Positions 15,536-23,974 of a stretch of DNA of 64,000 bases are shown here, piece after piece; position 1 is the first letter of the stretch, and each line of letters begins with the position of its first letter. The DNA is taken from assembly GCF_004327355.1 (NCBI RefSeq), contig NZ_QJUM01000007.1:124001-188000 (forward strand), read 5' to 3'. The translations under genes were made by a program, and so were the position numbers. The stretch is from Phytopseudomonas dryadis (GTDB lineage: Bacteria; Pseudomonadota; Gammaproteobacteria; Pseudomonadales; Pseudomonadaceae). The notes below the pieces were generated by a model that saw nothing but the letters and a program-made list of their open reading frames with translations, did not search any database and was not told where the DNA came from.

Positions 15536-17113
15536 ATGTCCAGTATCGGCCACAACATCATCGGCGGCGCGTTCAGCGCAGCCGGCTCCGTCGTTCACCA
15601 GAGCCATGACGCCAGCACCGGCGAAGCCCTGCCCTACGACTTCGTCCAGGCCACCCCTGAAGAAGTCGACGCTGCCGCCAAAGCCGCCGCAGCCGCTTAC
15701 CCCGCTTACCGCAGCCTGCCGGCCGCCAGGCGCGCCGATTTCCTCGACGCCATCGCCGACCAGCTCGATGCCCTGGGTGATGAGTTCGTCGCCACCGTCT
15801 GCCGCGAAACCGCTCTGCCCAGCGCCCGTATCCAGGGCGAGCGGGGCCGCACCAGCGGCCAGATGCGCCTGTTCGCCAAGGTGCTGCGCCGTGGCGACTT
15901 CTTCGGCGCACGCATCGACCGCGCCCTGCCGGATCGCCAACCGCTGCCACGTCCGGATCTGCGTCAGTACCGCATCGGCCTCGGCCCGGTCGCCGTGTTC
16001 GGCGCCAGCAACTTCCCCCTGGCCTTCTCCACCGCCGGTGGCGATACCGCTTCCGCGCTGGCCGCCGGCTGCCCGGTGGTGTTCAAGGCCCACAGCGGCC
16101 ATATGGCTACCGCCGCCTTCGTTGCCGAAGCCCTGCTGCGCGCCGCCGACCACACCGGTATGCCCAAGGGCGTGTTCAACCTGATCTACGGCAGTGGCGT
16201 CGGCGAGGCGCTGGTCAAGCACCCGGCGATCCAGGCCGTCGGCTTCACCGGTTCGCTGAAAGGCGGTCGCGCCCTGTGCGACATGGCCGCGGCGCGCCCG
16301 CAGCCGATTCCGGTATTCGCCGAGATGAGCAGCATCAACCCGGTCATCCTGCTGCCCGAAGCCATCAAGGCCCGTGGCGAGAAAATCGCCGGCGAGCTGG
16401 CTGGTTCGGTGGTCATGGGCTGTGGCCAGTTCTGTACCAACCCAGGCCTGGTGATCGGTGTCCGTTCGCCTGAGTTCAGCGCCTTCCTGGAAAGCTTCAC
16501 CGCCAAGATGGCCGAGCAACAACCGCAAACCATGCTCAACACCGGCACCCTGAAGAGCTACGTGAAAGGCCTGGAAGCGCTCAACGCGCATGCCGGCATC
16601 ACTCACCTGACCGGCGCCAGGCAGGAAGGCAACCAGGCTCGCCCGCAACTGTTCAAGGCCGACGTCAGCCTGCTGCTGAACGGCGACGAGTTGCTGCAGG
16701 AAGAAGTCTTCGGCCCGACCACCATCGTCGTCGAAGTGGCCGACAAGGCCGAGCTGCTGGCGGCCATCGATGGCCTGCACGGCCAGTTGACCGCCACCCT
16801 GATCAGCGAACCGGGCGACCTGGCCGGCGCCGGCGAGCTGTTCGCCCTGCTCGAGCAGAAGGTCGGCCGCGTGCTGTTCAACGGCTACCCGACCGGCGTG
16901 GAAGTCTGCGACGCCATGGTGCATGGTGGCCCGTACCCGGCGACCTCCGATGCCCGTGGCACCTCGGTCGGCACCCTGGCCATCGACCGCTTCCTGCGCC
17001 CGGTGTGCTACCAGAACTGCCCGGACGCGCTGCTGCCCGACGCCCTGAAGAACGCCAACCCGCTGGGCATCGCCCGCCTGGTGGATGGCGTCAGCAGCCG
17101 CGATGCGCTCTGA
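15536..17113 (+). CDS. Alpha-ketoglutarate semialdehyde dehydrogenase (NADP-type ALDH)
   Basis: 525 residues. It has the ALDH cofactor region FGASNFPLAFSTAGGDTASA, the general-base Glu in PVFAEMSSINP and the catalytic Cys in GCGQFCTNPG. These features and the length match the KGSADH group that oxidises 2,5-dioxopentanoate to alpha-ketoglutarate in pentose and sugar-acid pathways. It follows the AraD1-like gene by 71 bp, with a short hairpin-like GGGGCCTGTTGGCCCC between, and is probably in the same operon. A fatty-aldehyde role is less likely given the context. Confidence 0.85.
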   Translation: MSSIGHNIIGGAFSAAGSVVHQSHDASTGEALPYDFVQATPEEVDAAAKAAAAAYPAYRSLPAARRADFLDAIADQLDALGDEFVATVCRETALPSARIQGERGRTSGQMRLFAKVLRRGDFFGARIDRALPDRQPLPRPDLRQYRIGLGPVAVFGASNFPLAFSTAGGDTASALAAGCPVVFKAHSGHMATAAFVAEALLRAADHTGMPKGVFNLIYGSGVGEALVKHPAIQAVGFTGSLKGGRALCDMAAARPQPIPVFAEMSSINPVILLPEAIKARGEKIAGELAGSVVMGCGQFCTNPGLVIGVRSPEFSAFLESFTAKMAEQQPQTMLNTGTLKSYVKGLEALNAHAGITHLTGARQEGNQARPQLFKADVSLLLNGDELLQEEVFGPTTIVVEVADKAELLAAIDGLHGQLTATLISEPGDLAGAGELFALLEQKVGRVLFNGYPTGVEVCDAMVHGGPYPATSDARGTSVGTLAIDRFLRPVCYQNCPDALLPDALKNANPLGIARLVDGVSSRDAL

Positions 17114-17160
17114 GGGGCAGCGGCAAGCTACAAGCCACAAGCGGCAAGTAAAAGCAGAAG

Positions 17161-18140
17161 GTAGCCCGGGTCGAGCGCAGCGACACCCGGGAGCTGGTGC
17201 CCTGGGTATCGCTGCGCTCCACCCAGGCTACGGTTCGCGTCAGCCACGGGCAGCCGTCTGTTCGGTGGATCGGTCTGGCCGCGTCTGCGCCAGCGACTCG
17301 CGCTTCACCTCGGCGGGATGGCCGCCGGGATTTCACTTCAGGTAGCCCGGGTCGAGCGCAGCGACACCCGGGAGCTGGCGCCCTGGGTATCGCTGCGCTC
17401 CACCCAGGCTACGGTTCGCGTCAGCCACGGGCAGCCGTCTGTTCGGTGGATCGGTCGGGCCGCGTGGCTGAGGGCGGACTCGCGCTTCGCCTCGGCGGGA
17501 TGGCCGCAGGGATTTCACTTCAGGTAGCCCGGGTGGAGCGCAGCGACACCCGGGAGCTGGCGCCCTGGGTATCGCTGCGCTCCACCCAGGCTACGGTTCG
17601 CGTCAGCCACGGGCAGCCGTCTGTTCGGTGGATCGGTCGGCTGAGGGCGAATCGCGCTTCGCCTCGTCGGGATGGCCGCCGGGATTTCACTTCAGGTAGC
17701 CCGGGTCGAGCGCAGCGACACCCGGGAGATGGTGCCCTGGGTATCGCTGCGCTCCACCCAGGCTACGGTTCGCGTCAGCCACGGGCAGCCGTCTGTTCGG
17801 TGGATCGGTCGGCTGAGGGCGAATCGCGCTTCGCCTCGGCGGGATGGCCGCAGGGATTTCACTTCAGGTAGCCCGGGTCGAGCGTAGCGACACCCGGGAG
17901 ATGGTGCCCTGGGTATCGCTGCGCTCCACCCAGGCTACGGTTCGCGTCAGCCACGGGCAGCCGTCTGTTCGGTGGATCGGTCGGGCCGCGTGGCTGAGGG
18001 CGGACTCGCGCTTCGCCTCGTCGGGATGGCCGCCGGGATTTCACTTCAGGTAGCCCGGGTCGAGCGCAGCGACACCCGGGAGATGGTGCCCTGGATATCG
18101 CTGCGCTCCACCCAGGCTACGGTTCGCGTCAGCCACGGGC
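17161..18140. repeat. Tandem array of 5.5 units (172-182 bp) with internal palindromes
   Basis: Units begin with GTAGCCCGGG at 17161, 17342, 17524, 17696, 17868 and 18050; lengths are 181, 182, 172, 172, 182 and a truncated last unit of about 91 bp. Each unit holds two facing half-elements, GGGTCGAGCGCAGCGACACC and GGGTATCGCTGCGCTCCACC, which can form a long hairpin. The 10-bp length difference is a cassette-like variant (CGGGCCGCGTGGCTGAGGGC against CGGCTGAGGGC). The long open frames in it arise because the units keep phase; no start signals or protein family support them. It fills the convergent space between two operons. Confidence 0.92.
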
Positions 18141-18185
18141 TGGATGACGCGAAGCCTGTCCGCCGGCTGCACCGGCGCAGGCCAT

Positions 18186-19589
18186 TCAGTTCATGCGGAA
18201 GATCTTGCCCGGGTTCATCAGGTTGTGCGGGTCCAGGGCGCGCTTGATCGAGCGCATCACTTCGATCGCCGGTTCGCCGTGCTCCTGCACCAGGTAGTCG
18301 ATCTTGTGCAGGCCGATACCGTGTTCGCCGGTGCAGGTGCCGCCCACCGCCAGGGCGCGTTCGACGATGCGCCGGTTGAGGCGTTCGGCTTCCTCGCGTT
18401 CTTCGGCGCTGTTCGGGTCCAGCAGCAGGCAGACGTGGAAGTTGCCGTCGCCGACATGGCCGAAGATCGGTGCCGGGATGTTCGACTGGCGCACGTCCTC
18501 GTCGGTGGCCACCACGCAATCGGCCAGGCGCGACAGCGGCACGCAGACGTCGGTGGAGGAGGCGCGGCAGCCGGGTTTCAGCTGCAGGATGGCGAACAGC
18601 GCGTTGTGCCGGGCGCTCCACAGCCTGTTGCGGTCTTCCTGGGCGGTGGCCCACTGCAGGTCGCTGCCGCCGTTCTCCGCCACCAGCGCCTTGACCATGG
18701 CCACCTGCTCGGCGAGCCCGGCCTCGCTGCCGTGGAATTCGAAAAACAGGGTCGGTGCTTCACTCAGGCCCAGCTTGAAGTAGCTGTTCAGCGCCTGGGT
18801 GGTCAGGGTGTCGATCAGTTCGGCGCGGGCGATGGGGATGCCCAGCTGGATGGTCTGGATCACCGTCTGTACGGCGGCATGCACGCTGGGGAAGCTGCAC
18901 ACCGCGGCGCTCACCGCTTCCGGCTGCGGATGCAGCTTGAGGGTGATCTCGCTGATCACCCCAAGGGTGCCTTCGCTGCCGATGAACAGGCGCGCCAGGT
19001 CGTAGCCCGCGGCGGATTTCTTCGCCAGCGAACCGGTCTTGATCACCTCGCCATTGGCCAGGATCGCGGTCAGGCCCAGCACGTTCTCGCGCATGGTGCC
19101 GTAGCGCACGGCGTTGGTGCCCGAGGCGCGGGTGGCGCACATGCCACCGATGCTGGCGTCGGCGCCCGGATCGATGGGGAAGAACAGGCCCGAGGCGCGC
19201 AGGTATTCGTTGAGCGCCTTGCGGCTGATGCCCGGTTGCACGCTGATGCTCATGTCCTCGGGCTGGAAGGCCAGTACCTGATCCATCTGCGAGACATCCA
19301 GGCTGATACCGCCCTCGACCGCCAGCAGGTGGCCTTCCAGGGACGAGCCGCTGCCATAGGGGATCACCGGCACCCGGTGTTCGTGGCACAGGCGCAGTAC
19401 GGCGACGATCTCCTCCTGGCTGCGGGCGAAGGCCACGGCGTCCGGCGCTACCGGGTCGTACAGCGATTCGTCGCGGCCATGCTGTTCGCGCACGGCCCGG
19501 GCGGTGCTGAAGCGTTCGCCGAGCAGTTGCGCAAGGGCCTCGAGCAGCGCGGCGGGCAGCGTGCGGGGAGGCGGGGTATGGGCATTCAT
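18186..19589 (-). CDS. FAD-linked D-lactate/glycolate-type dehydrogenase
   Basis: 467 residues from ATG 19589, which follows an AGGAGCC site. The FAD-binding region VPVIPYGSGSSLEGHL...GGISLDVSQMD and the PGADASIGGMCATRASGTNA block identify the PCMH-type FAD domain. The C-terminal GHVGDGNFHVCLLLD and GTCTGEHGIGLHKIDYL belong to the GlcD/Dld cap domain. It most likely oxidises D-lactate (or glycolate) and passes electrons to cytochrome or quinone. It stands alone, so substrate choice is uncertain. The gene ends 45 bp from the tandem array. Confidence 0.85.
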   Translation of the reverse strand: MNAHTPPPRTLPAALLEALAQLLGERFSTARAVREQHGRDESLYDPVAPDAVAFARSQEEIVAVLRLCHEHRVPVIPYGSGSSLEGHLLAVEGGISLDVSQMDQVLAFQPEDMSISVQPGISRKALNEYLRASGLFFPIDPGADASIGGMCATRASGTNAVRYGTMRENVLGLTAILANGEVIKTGSLAKKSAAGYDLARLFIGSEGTLGVISEITLKLHPQPEAVSAAVCSFPSVHAAVQTVIQTIQLGIPIARAELIDTLTTQALNSYFKLGLSEAPTLFFEFHGSEAGLAEQVAMVKALVAENGGSDLQWATAQEDRNRLWSARHNALFAILQLKPGCRASSTDVCVPLSRLADCVVATDEDVRQSNIPAPIFGHVGDGNFHVCLLLDPNSAEEREEAERLNRRIVERALAVGGTCTGEHGIGLHKIDYLVQEHGEPAIEVMRSIKRALDPHNLMNPGKIFRMN

Positions 19590-19823
19590 GGCAGGCTCCT
19601 GGTTCCGGCTGGACGCTACAACGGCGTCAGCGCGTTGGTCACGGTGTGGAAGGCGAGGCGGGGGCAATCCATCCGTCATCTATCGCGACGGGGCGTCGCG
19701 CGATCATAGCATCGCGGCAGGCGTTCGCCAGGCACAGCCCCGGGCCGTTTTCCCTGAAAACTGCCGGTGTTTGCCGGCGCGGCTTTGCGCGACACTAGCG
19801 GTTCAGAACCGATGGAGCCGCGC

Positions 19824-20597
19824 ATGAGCAGCGAAGACAAGTACACCCGCCAGACCCTGCTCGAGGTGCAGACCCTGACCCCGAGCCTGTTCACCCTGCG
19901 CACCACCCGTGATGCGGGTTTCCGTTTCCGCGCCGGACAGTTCGTCCGCCTCGGTGTGGAAAAGGCCGATGGCACGGTGGTCTGGCGCGCCTACTCGCTG
20001 GTCTCCGCGCCCCATGACGAGCACCTGGAGTTCTTCTCCATCGTGGTGCCGGGCGGCGAGTTCACCAGCGAGCTGAGCCGTCTGCGGGTGGGCGACAGCC
20101 TGTTGGTGGAAAAGGCCGCCACCGGTTACCTGACCCTGGATCGCTTCGTCGACGGCCGCGACCTCTGGCTGCTGGCCAGCGGCACCGGCGTCGCGCCGTT
20201 CCTGTCGATGCTGCAGGACTTCGACATCTGGCAACGCTTCGAGCGCATCGTCCTGGTATACAGCGCGCGCAGCGTCGCCGAGCTGGCCTATCAGCCGATG
20301 ATCCACGGCTTCGCCGAGCTGGAGTACCTGGCCGAGTTCGCCCACAAGCTCACCTACCTGCCGGTGGTGACCCGCGAGCAGGCGCCGGGCTGCCTCAACG
20401 CGCGCATCACCGAGCTGCTCGACAGCGGTGAGCTGGAGCGTGCCGCCGGTCTCGCACTGGCGCCTGAGCATTCGCGGGTGATGATCTGCGGCAACCCGCA
20501 GATGATCGACGACATCCGCCAGCGTCTGAAGGTGCGCGGCATGAACCTGAGCCTGACGCGCCGGCCCGGCCAGGTGGCGGTGGAGAACTACTGGTAG
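19824..20597 (+). CDS. fpr: Ferredoxin-NADP(+) reductase
   Basis: 257 residues. The FAD motif RAYSLVSAP (RxYS) and the NADP-binding GTGVAPFLSMLQD block are clear. RVMICGNPQMIDDIRQ is the usual C-terminal NADP motif, and the protein ends VENYW with an aromatic residue stacking on the flavin. It transfers electrons between NADPH and ferredoxin or flavodoxin, often in oxidative-stress defence. ATG 19824 gives the normal length. It lies upstream of the TerC-like gene. Confidence 0.92.
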   Translation: MSSEDKYTRQTLLEVQTLTPSLFTLRTTRDAGFRFRAGQFVRLGVEKADGTVVWRAYSLVSAPHDEHLEFFSIVVPGGEFTSELSRLRVGDSLLVEKAATGYLTLDRFVDGRDLWLLASGTGVAPFLSMLQDFDIWQRFERIVLVYSARSVAELAYQPMIHGFAELEYLAEFAHKLTYLPVVTREQAPGCLNARITELLDSGELERAAGLALAPEHSRVMICGNPQMIDDIRQRLKVRGMNLSLTRRPGQVAVENYW

Positions 20598-20890
20598 GCG
20601 CTTTGGTAAAAACTGGTTACGAATGGCCGCTTAGCGCCATCGGGCAACTGGATTAGATTGACCGGCCGATATTGCCGTTCACGGATCCCATGGACAGTGA
20701 CAGTTGTAGACCGCCCTCGCCACCCAGGCCGAGGGCGCTGAGCCACTCCGGCGACGCCACCCGGCGTTCGTCTTCCCGGCAGCCTGGCGCTGCATGCTTT
20801 TCCCCACCGCCATCCGCTTGCGCACGTGCTGTACTGCTGCGTCGCGCGTTTGGCCGTGTCCGTCTTCGCGTCGAGAGAGCACCGCACTAA
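20598..20890 (+). promoter_or_regulatory. Leader/intergenic region before the TerC-CBS gene
   Basis: 293 bp without a gene. It contains a GCCCTCG/CGAGGGC hairpin (about 20713-20739) and an otherwise unstructured GC-rich leader. TerC genes in several bacteria have manganese riboswitches (yybP-ykoY) in this place, but I do not see that motif. Confidence 0.35.
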
Positions 20891-22447
20891 ATGGAATGGA
20901 TCGCTGATCCCACGGCCTGGTTGGGCCTGCTGACCCTGATCGTCCTGGAAATCGTCCTGGGCATCGACAACCTGGTGTTCATCGCCATCCTCGCCGACAA
21001 GCTGCCGCCCGAGCAGCGTGACCGGGCGCGGGTCATCGGCCTGAGCCTGGCGCTGATCATGCGCCTGGGCCTGCTGGCCAGCATGGCCTGGCTGGTGACC
21101 CTGACCGATCCGCTTATCGAGGTATTCGACAAGACCTTCTCCGGGCGTGACCTGATCATGCTCTTCGGTGGCGTGTTCCTGTTGTTCAAGGCCACCATGG
21201 AACTGCATGAACGCCTCGAAGGCCGCGTACACCAGCATGGCGGCGCGCGCGCCTATGCCAGGTTCTGGCCGGTGGTGGCGCAGATCATCGTGCTCGACGC
21301 GGTGTTCTCCCTGGACGCGGTGATCACCGCCGTGGGCATGGTCGAGCACCTGGAAGTGATGATGATCGCGGTGATCGTTTCCATCGGTCTGATGATCGTC
21401 GCCAGCAAGCCGCTGACCGCCTTCGTCAACGCCCGGCCGACGGTGATCATGCTGTGCCTGGGCTTTCTGATGATGATCGGCTTCAGCCTCACCGCCGAAG
21501 GCCTGGGTTTCCACATTCCCAAAGGCTACCTGTACGCCGCCATCGGCTTTTCCATTCTCATCGAGCTGTTCAACCAGGTCGCCCGCTCGCGCCGCAAGCG
21601 CAGCCTGCAGGGCCAGCGCGGCCTGCGCGAGCGCACCGCCCACGCGGTGATGCGCATGCTCGGCGGCAAGGTGCAGGCCGACGAGGTCGGTGACGAGATC
21701 GCCGACATGCTCGAAGGCAGCGAGGGCGAAGTGGCGCTGTTCGACCGCCGTGAGCGGGTGATGATCAGCGGCGTGCTCAGCCTCGCCGAGCAGTCGATCC
21801 AGAAGGTCATGACCGACCGCATGGAGGTCGACCGCATCAACCTCGACGACTCGCCGGAGAAGATCCACCAGGCCCTGCTCGACTCGCCACACTCGCGTCT
21901 GCTGGTCTCGCGTGGCGACGCCGGCGACGAGCCGCTGGGCTACGTGCACAAGAAGGAGTTGTTCAAGGAACTGCTCAGGGGCGAGCAGCCGGCCATCGAA
22001 AGCCTGGTGCGCGCGCCGATCAACCTGCCGGACAGTTCCAGCGTGCTCGGCGCCCTGGAGCAGATGCGCCAGGCCTCCACCCACGTGGCCTTCGTGGTCA
22101 ACGAGTTCGGCGGCTTCGAAGGTCTGCTGACCCTGACCGATATCCTCGAGGCGATCGCCGGCGAGCTGCCGGATGCCAGCGAGGTCGAAGGGCCGGACGT
22201 CGAGGAAGTGGAGAATGGTTTCCGCGTCAACGGTGCGGTGAACCTGGCGGTGCTGCGTGAGCGCCTGGGATTCGGCGCCAGGCCGACCGACGATTATCAG
22301 ACCCTGGCCGGCCTGACCATGAGCCTGCTCGACCGCCTGCCGCTGATTGGCGATCGGGTCGACTACCTCGGCTGGCAACTGACGGTCATCGAGGTCAAGG
22401 AACGGCGCGTGGCGCGCTTGCTGCTCACGCGAGCGGCCGCCGGGTAA
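20891..22447 (+). CDS. TerC-family membrane protein with CBS and CorC/HlyC domains
   Basis: 518 residues. Residues 1-240 form the TerC membrane domain, with the acidic helix motifs [12 protein letters not shown] and [12 protein letters not shown] that bind metal. Two CBS repeats follow (about 290-420), including [20 protein letters not shown] and [18 protein letters not shown] CorC/HlyC transporter-associated domain ends the protein. The layout is that of E. coli YegH/YoaE. TerC relatives export or buffer manganese or other metals; here the substrate is not known. Confidence 0.9.
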   Translation: MEWIADPTAWLGLLTLIVLEIVLGIDNLVFIAILADKLPPEQRDRARVIGLSLALIMRLGLLASMAWLVTLTDPLIEVFDKTFSGRDLIMLFGGVFLLFKATMELHERLEGRVHQHGGARAYARFWPVVAQIIVLDAVFSLDAVITAVGMVEHLEVMMIAVIVSIGLMIVASKPLTAFVNARPTVIMLCLGFLMMIGFSLTAEGLGFHIPKGYLYAAIGFSILIELFNQVARSRRKRSLQGQRGLRERTAHAVMRMLGGKVQADEVGDEIADMLEGSEGEVALFDRRERVMISGVLSLAEQSIQKVMTDRMEVDRINLDDSPEKIHQALLDSPHSRLLVSRGDAGDEPLGYVHKKELFKELLRGEQPAIESLVRAPINLPDSSSVLGALEQMRQASTHVAFVVNEFGGFEGLLTLTDILEAIAGELPDASEVEGPDVEEVENGFRVNGAVNLAVLRERLGFGARPTDDYQTLAGLTMSLLDRLPLIGDRVDYLGWQLTVIEVKERRVARLLLTRAAAG

Positions 22448-22458
22448 GGCCGTTCTCT

Positions 22459-22484
22459 GCAACGGCGCCCGCGGGCGCCGTTGC
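22459..22484. terminator. Perfect hairpin between convergent terC-like and mscL genes
   Basis: GCAACGGCGCCC-GC-GGGCGCCGTTGC, a 12-bp perfect stem, sits between the two convergent stops. It lacks a strong T-run but its position fits a bidirectional terminator. Confidence 0.6.
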
Positions 22485-22493
22485 ACATGAGCG

Positions 22494-22907
22494 TCATTCC
22501 TTGCGCTGCTGTTCCTTGAGCAGGTCGCGGATTTCGCCCAGCAGCACTTCCTCGGAGCTCGGCGCGGGTGGCGCCGAGGGTGCCACGGCTTCTTCGCGCT
22601 TGAGGCGGTTGATCGCCTTCACGCCCATGAAGATGGCGAAGGCGACGATGATGAAGTCGATCACCGTCTGGATGAACCTGCCGTAGGCCAGCACCACCGC
22701 CGGCAGGTCGCCTTCGGCGGCCTTGAGGGTGATCGCCAGGTCGGAGAAGTCCACTCCGCCGATCAGCAGACCGAGCGGCGGCATGATCACGTCGCCGACG
22801 AAGGACGAGACGATCTTGCCGAAGGCGGCGCCGATGATGATCCCCACGGCCATGTCGACGACATTGCCCTTGACGGCGAACGCCTTGAATTCATTGATGA
22901 AGCTCAT
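22494..22907 (-). CDS. mscL: Large-conductance mechanosensitive channel
   Basis: 137 residues from ATG 22907 ([20 protein letters not shown]). TM1 [20 protein letters not shown] with its Gly-rich constriction, the PPLGLLIGG loop, TM2 (about 70-95) and the C-terminal charged helix match MscL at normal length. It releases solutes during hypo-osmotic shock. The frame continues upstream for 57 codons with no family resemblance. Confidence 0.95.
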   Translation of the reverse strand: MSFINEFKAFAVKGNVVDMAVGIIIGAAFGKIVSSFVGDVIMPPLGLLIGGVDFSDLAITLKAAEGDLPAVVLAYGRFIQTVIDFIIVAFAIFMGVKAINRLKREEAVAPSAPPAPSSEEVLLGEIRDLLKEQQRKE

Positions 22908-23114
22908 GTGCAACCCCCATTGGTCTGATTCGTGCGGTGAAGTGTAAAGCACTCCCGGTCGTCTGCCATGCGTCCTTCTCATGGCCGCGCCAATTTTGTG
23001 ACCCCGGGGCATGACAATTGTCCGGATTGATTTCCCTTCGGTCGCCCTGCCGATGCGCTCCGCCAGCGCGCGCGCCATGGCGGCGACGGATGGCCGTCCG
23101 CCGGCCCGGCGGCG

Positions 23115-23128
23115 TTGACGGGGGTCAA
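23115..23128 (+). promoter_or_regulatory. ANR/FNR-like palindrome
   Basis: TTGAC-GGGG-GTCAA is a perfect palindrome of the FNR/DNR type. Its centre (23121.5) is 41.5 bp before a predicted start point at about 23163, and a TACAGT -10-like hexamer lies at 23151-23156. That is class II activator geometry for the small gene at 23181. Confidence 0.55.
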
Positions 23129-23180
23129 GGGACGCCGGATTGCAGCCGACTACAGTGGCCCGAGTTCACCTACCGGGAGC

Positions 23181-23405
23181 ATGACCATGCATATCGATTA
23201 CGCCACTCCGCCCGAACCACAACCGCGCCGCGATCCGCCCGAGGCCACGCTGGCCTACGCGTCGATCGACGCAGCGCGGGTATCGAGCGAGGGCGCGAAC
23301 ACGCCCCGGTTGCGGTCTTCCGCTCCGCTTGAGGAGTTGGCGCGGCAACCGCACGAGGCCGCTGGCGGTTGCTGTCACTGTGGCAATGACTGCTCGGGCC
23401 GATGA
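23181..23405 (+). CDS. Small protein with Cys-rich C-terminus
   Basis: 74 residues, MTMHIDYATPPEPQPRR..., hydrophilic with no membrane segment. It ends GGCCHCGNDCSGR, a cluster of four Cys and one His that could bind a metal. A GGGAGC ribosome binding site precedes the ATG; a second in-frame ATG is two codons on. The ANR-like box upstream suggests low-oxygen control. The DUF465 gene 77 bp downstream may be co-transcribed. The Cys tail resembles that of the gene at 26257. Family not recognised. Confidence 0.6.
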   Translation: MTMHIDYATPPEPQPRRDPPEATLAYASIDAARVSSEGANTPRLRSSAPLEELARQPHEAAGGCCHCGNDCSGR

Positions 23406-23482
23406 CAGCCTGTCGGATCATTGCTGCCGGAGTCGTCGGGCTGGGGTCAATCCTTGAACATCCACACCAAGGGGAGTGACCC

Positions 23483-23719
23483 ATGACCGCCGAGCATGAT
23501 CTGCACAAGGAGTTTCGTCAGTTCGCCGATGAGCTGACCGAGCGCCGCAGGACGGACCCGGGTTTCGATGGCCTGGTCGGGCGCTATCAGAGCCTGGACA
23601 AGCGCATCGTCGAACTCGAGTCGGGTAACCAACCCTTCGATGATGAAACCCTGGGCCGCTTGCGTCGCGAGCGGGTCCTGCTCAAGGACAAGATCGTTCA
23701 GCAACTGGAAGAGGCCTGA
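23483..23719 (+). CDS. YdcH-like DUF465 protein
   Basis: 78 residues, MTAEHDLHKEFRQFADELTE... The pattern Y-x2-LD-x-RI-x2-LE followed by L-x-RL-R-x-ER-x-LLKDKI-x2-L is the DUF465/YdcH two-helix coiled coil. A GGGGAG site precedes the ATG. No Cys tail is present, unlike the paralogues at 26257 and 26544. The function of the family is unknown. Confidence 0.85.
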   Translation: MTAEHDLHKEFRQFADELTERRRTDPGFDGLVGRYQSLDKRIVELESGNQPFDDETLGRLRRERVLLKDKIVQQLEEA

Positions 23720-23861
23720 GGGCGACGGGCTTGTGGCCGAGGCGTGATCCGCTGCGTTCGGATCATGCCAGCGGCTGTCCACGGCCGTTCCTGCGCTGCC
23801 GCACTGCCCTGTTGGCGTCAACCGCCCGGCGGGGCGTAGCAGCTTTGCGCAAGAACGAGCA

Positions 23862-23876
23862 ATAACCATTGCCTAT
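23862..23876 (+). promoter_or_regulatory. Possible OxyR half-site upstream of katB
   Basis: ATAA-N7-CTAT differs by one base from the ATAG-N7-CTAT OxyR half-motif, about 100 bp before the katB start. katB is OxyR-controlled in P. aeruginosa. The second half-motif is not obvious. Confidence 0.3.
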
Positions 23877-23974
23877 CGAGGCGCTGGCATTTTTCAATTT
23901 AGGTCCGGGTTCGGGTCCTCGTAGGCTTGATGGGCGCACGACGCGCTCATCTCTACAAAAAAGAGGACTCTTCC

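Noticed and set aside
17161..18140. CRISPR array
   Set aside because: Units are 172-182 bp and nearly identical throughout; no short repeats with unique spacers and no cas genes.
17197..18247. Repeated open frames in the tandem array
   Set aside because: They arise from repeat units kept in phase. No ribosome binding sites, and the same peptide repeats each unit; the DNA palindromes are the conserved part.
20598..20890. yybP-ykoY manganese riboswitch before the TerC-CBS gene
   Set aside because: The conserved loop sequences of that riboswitch are not visible, only a simple GC hairpin.
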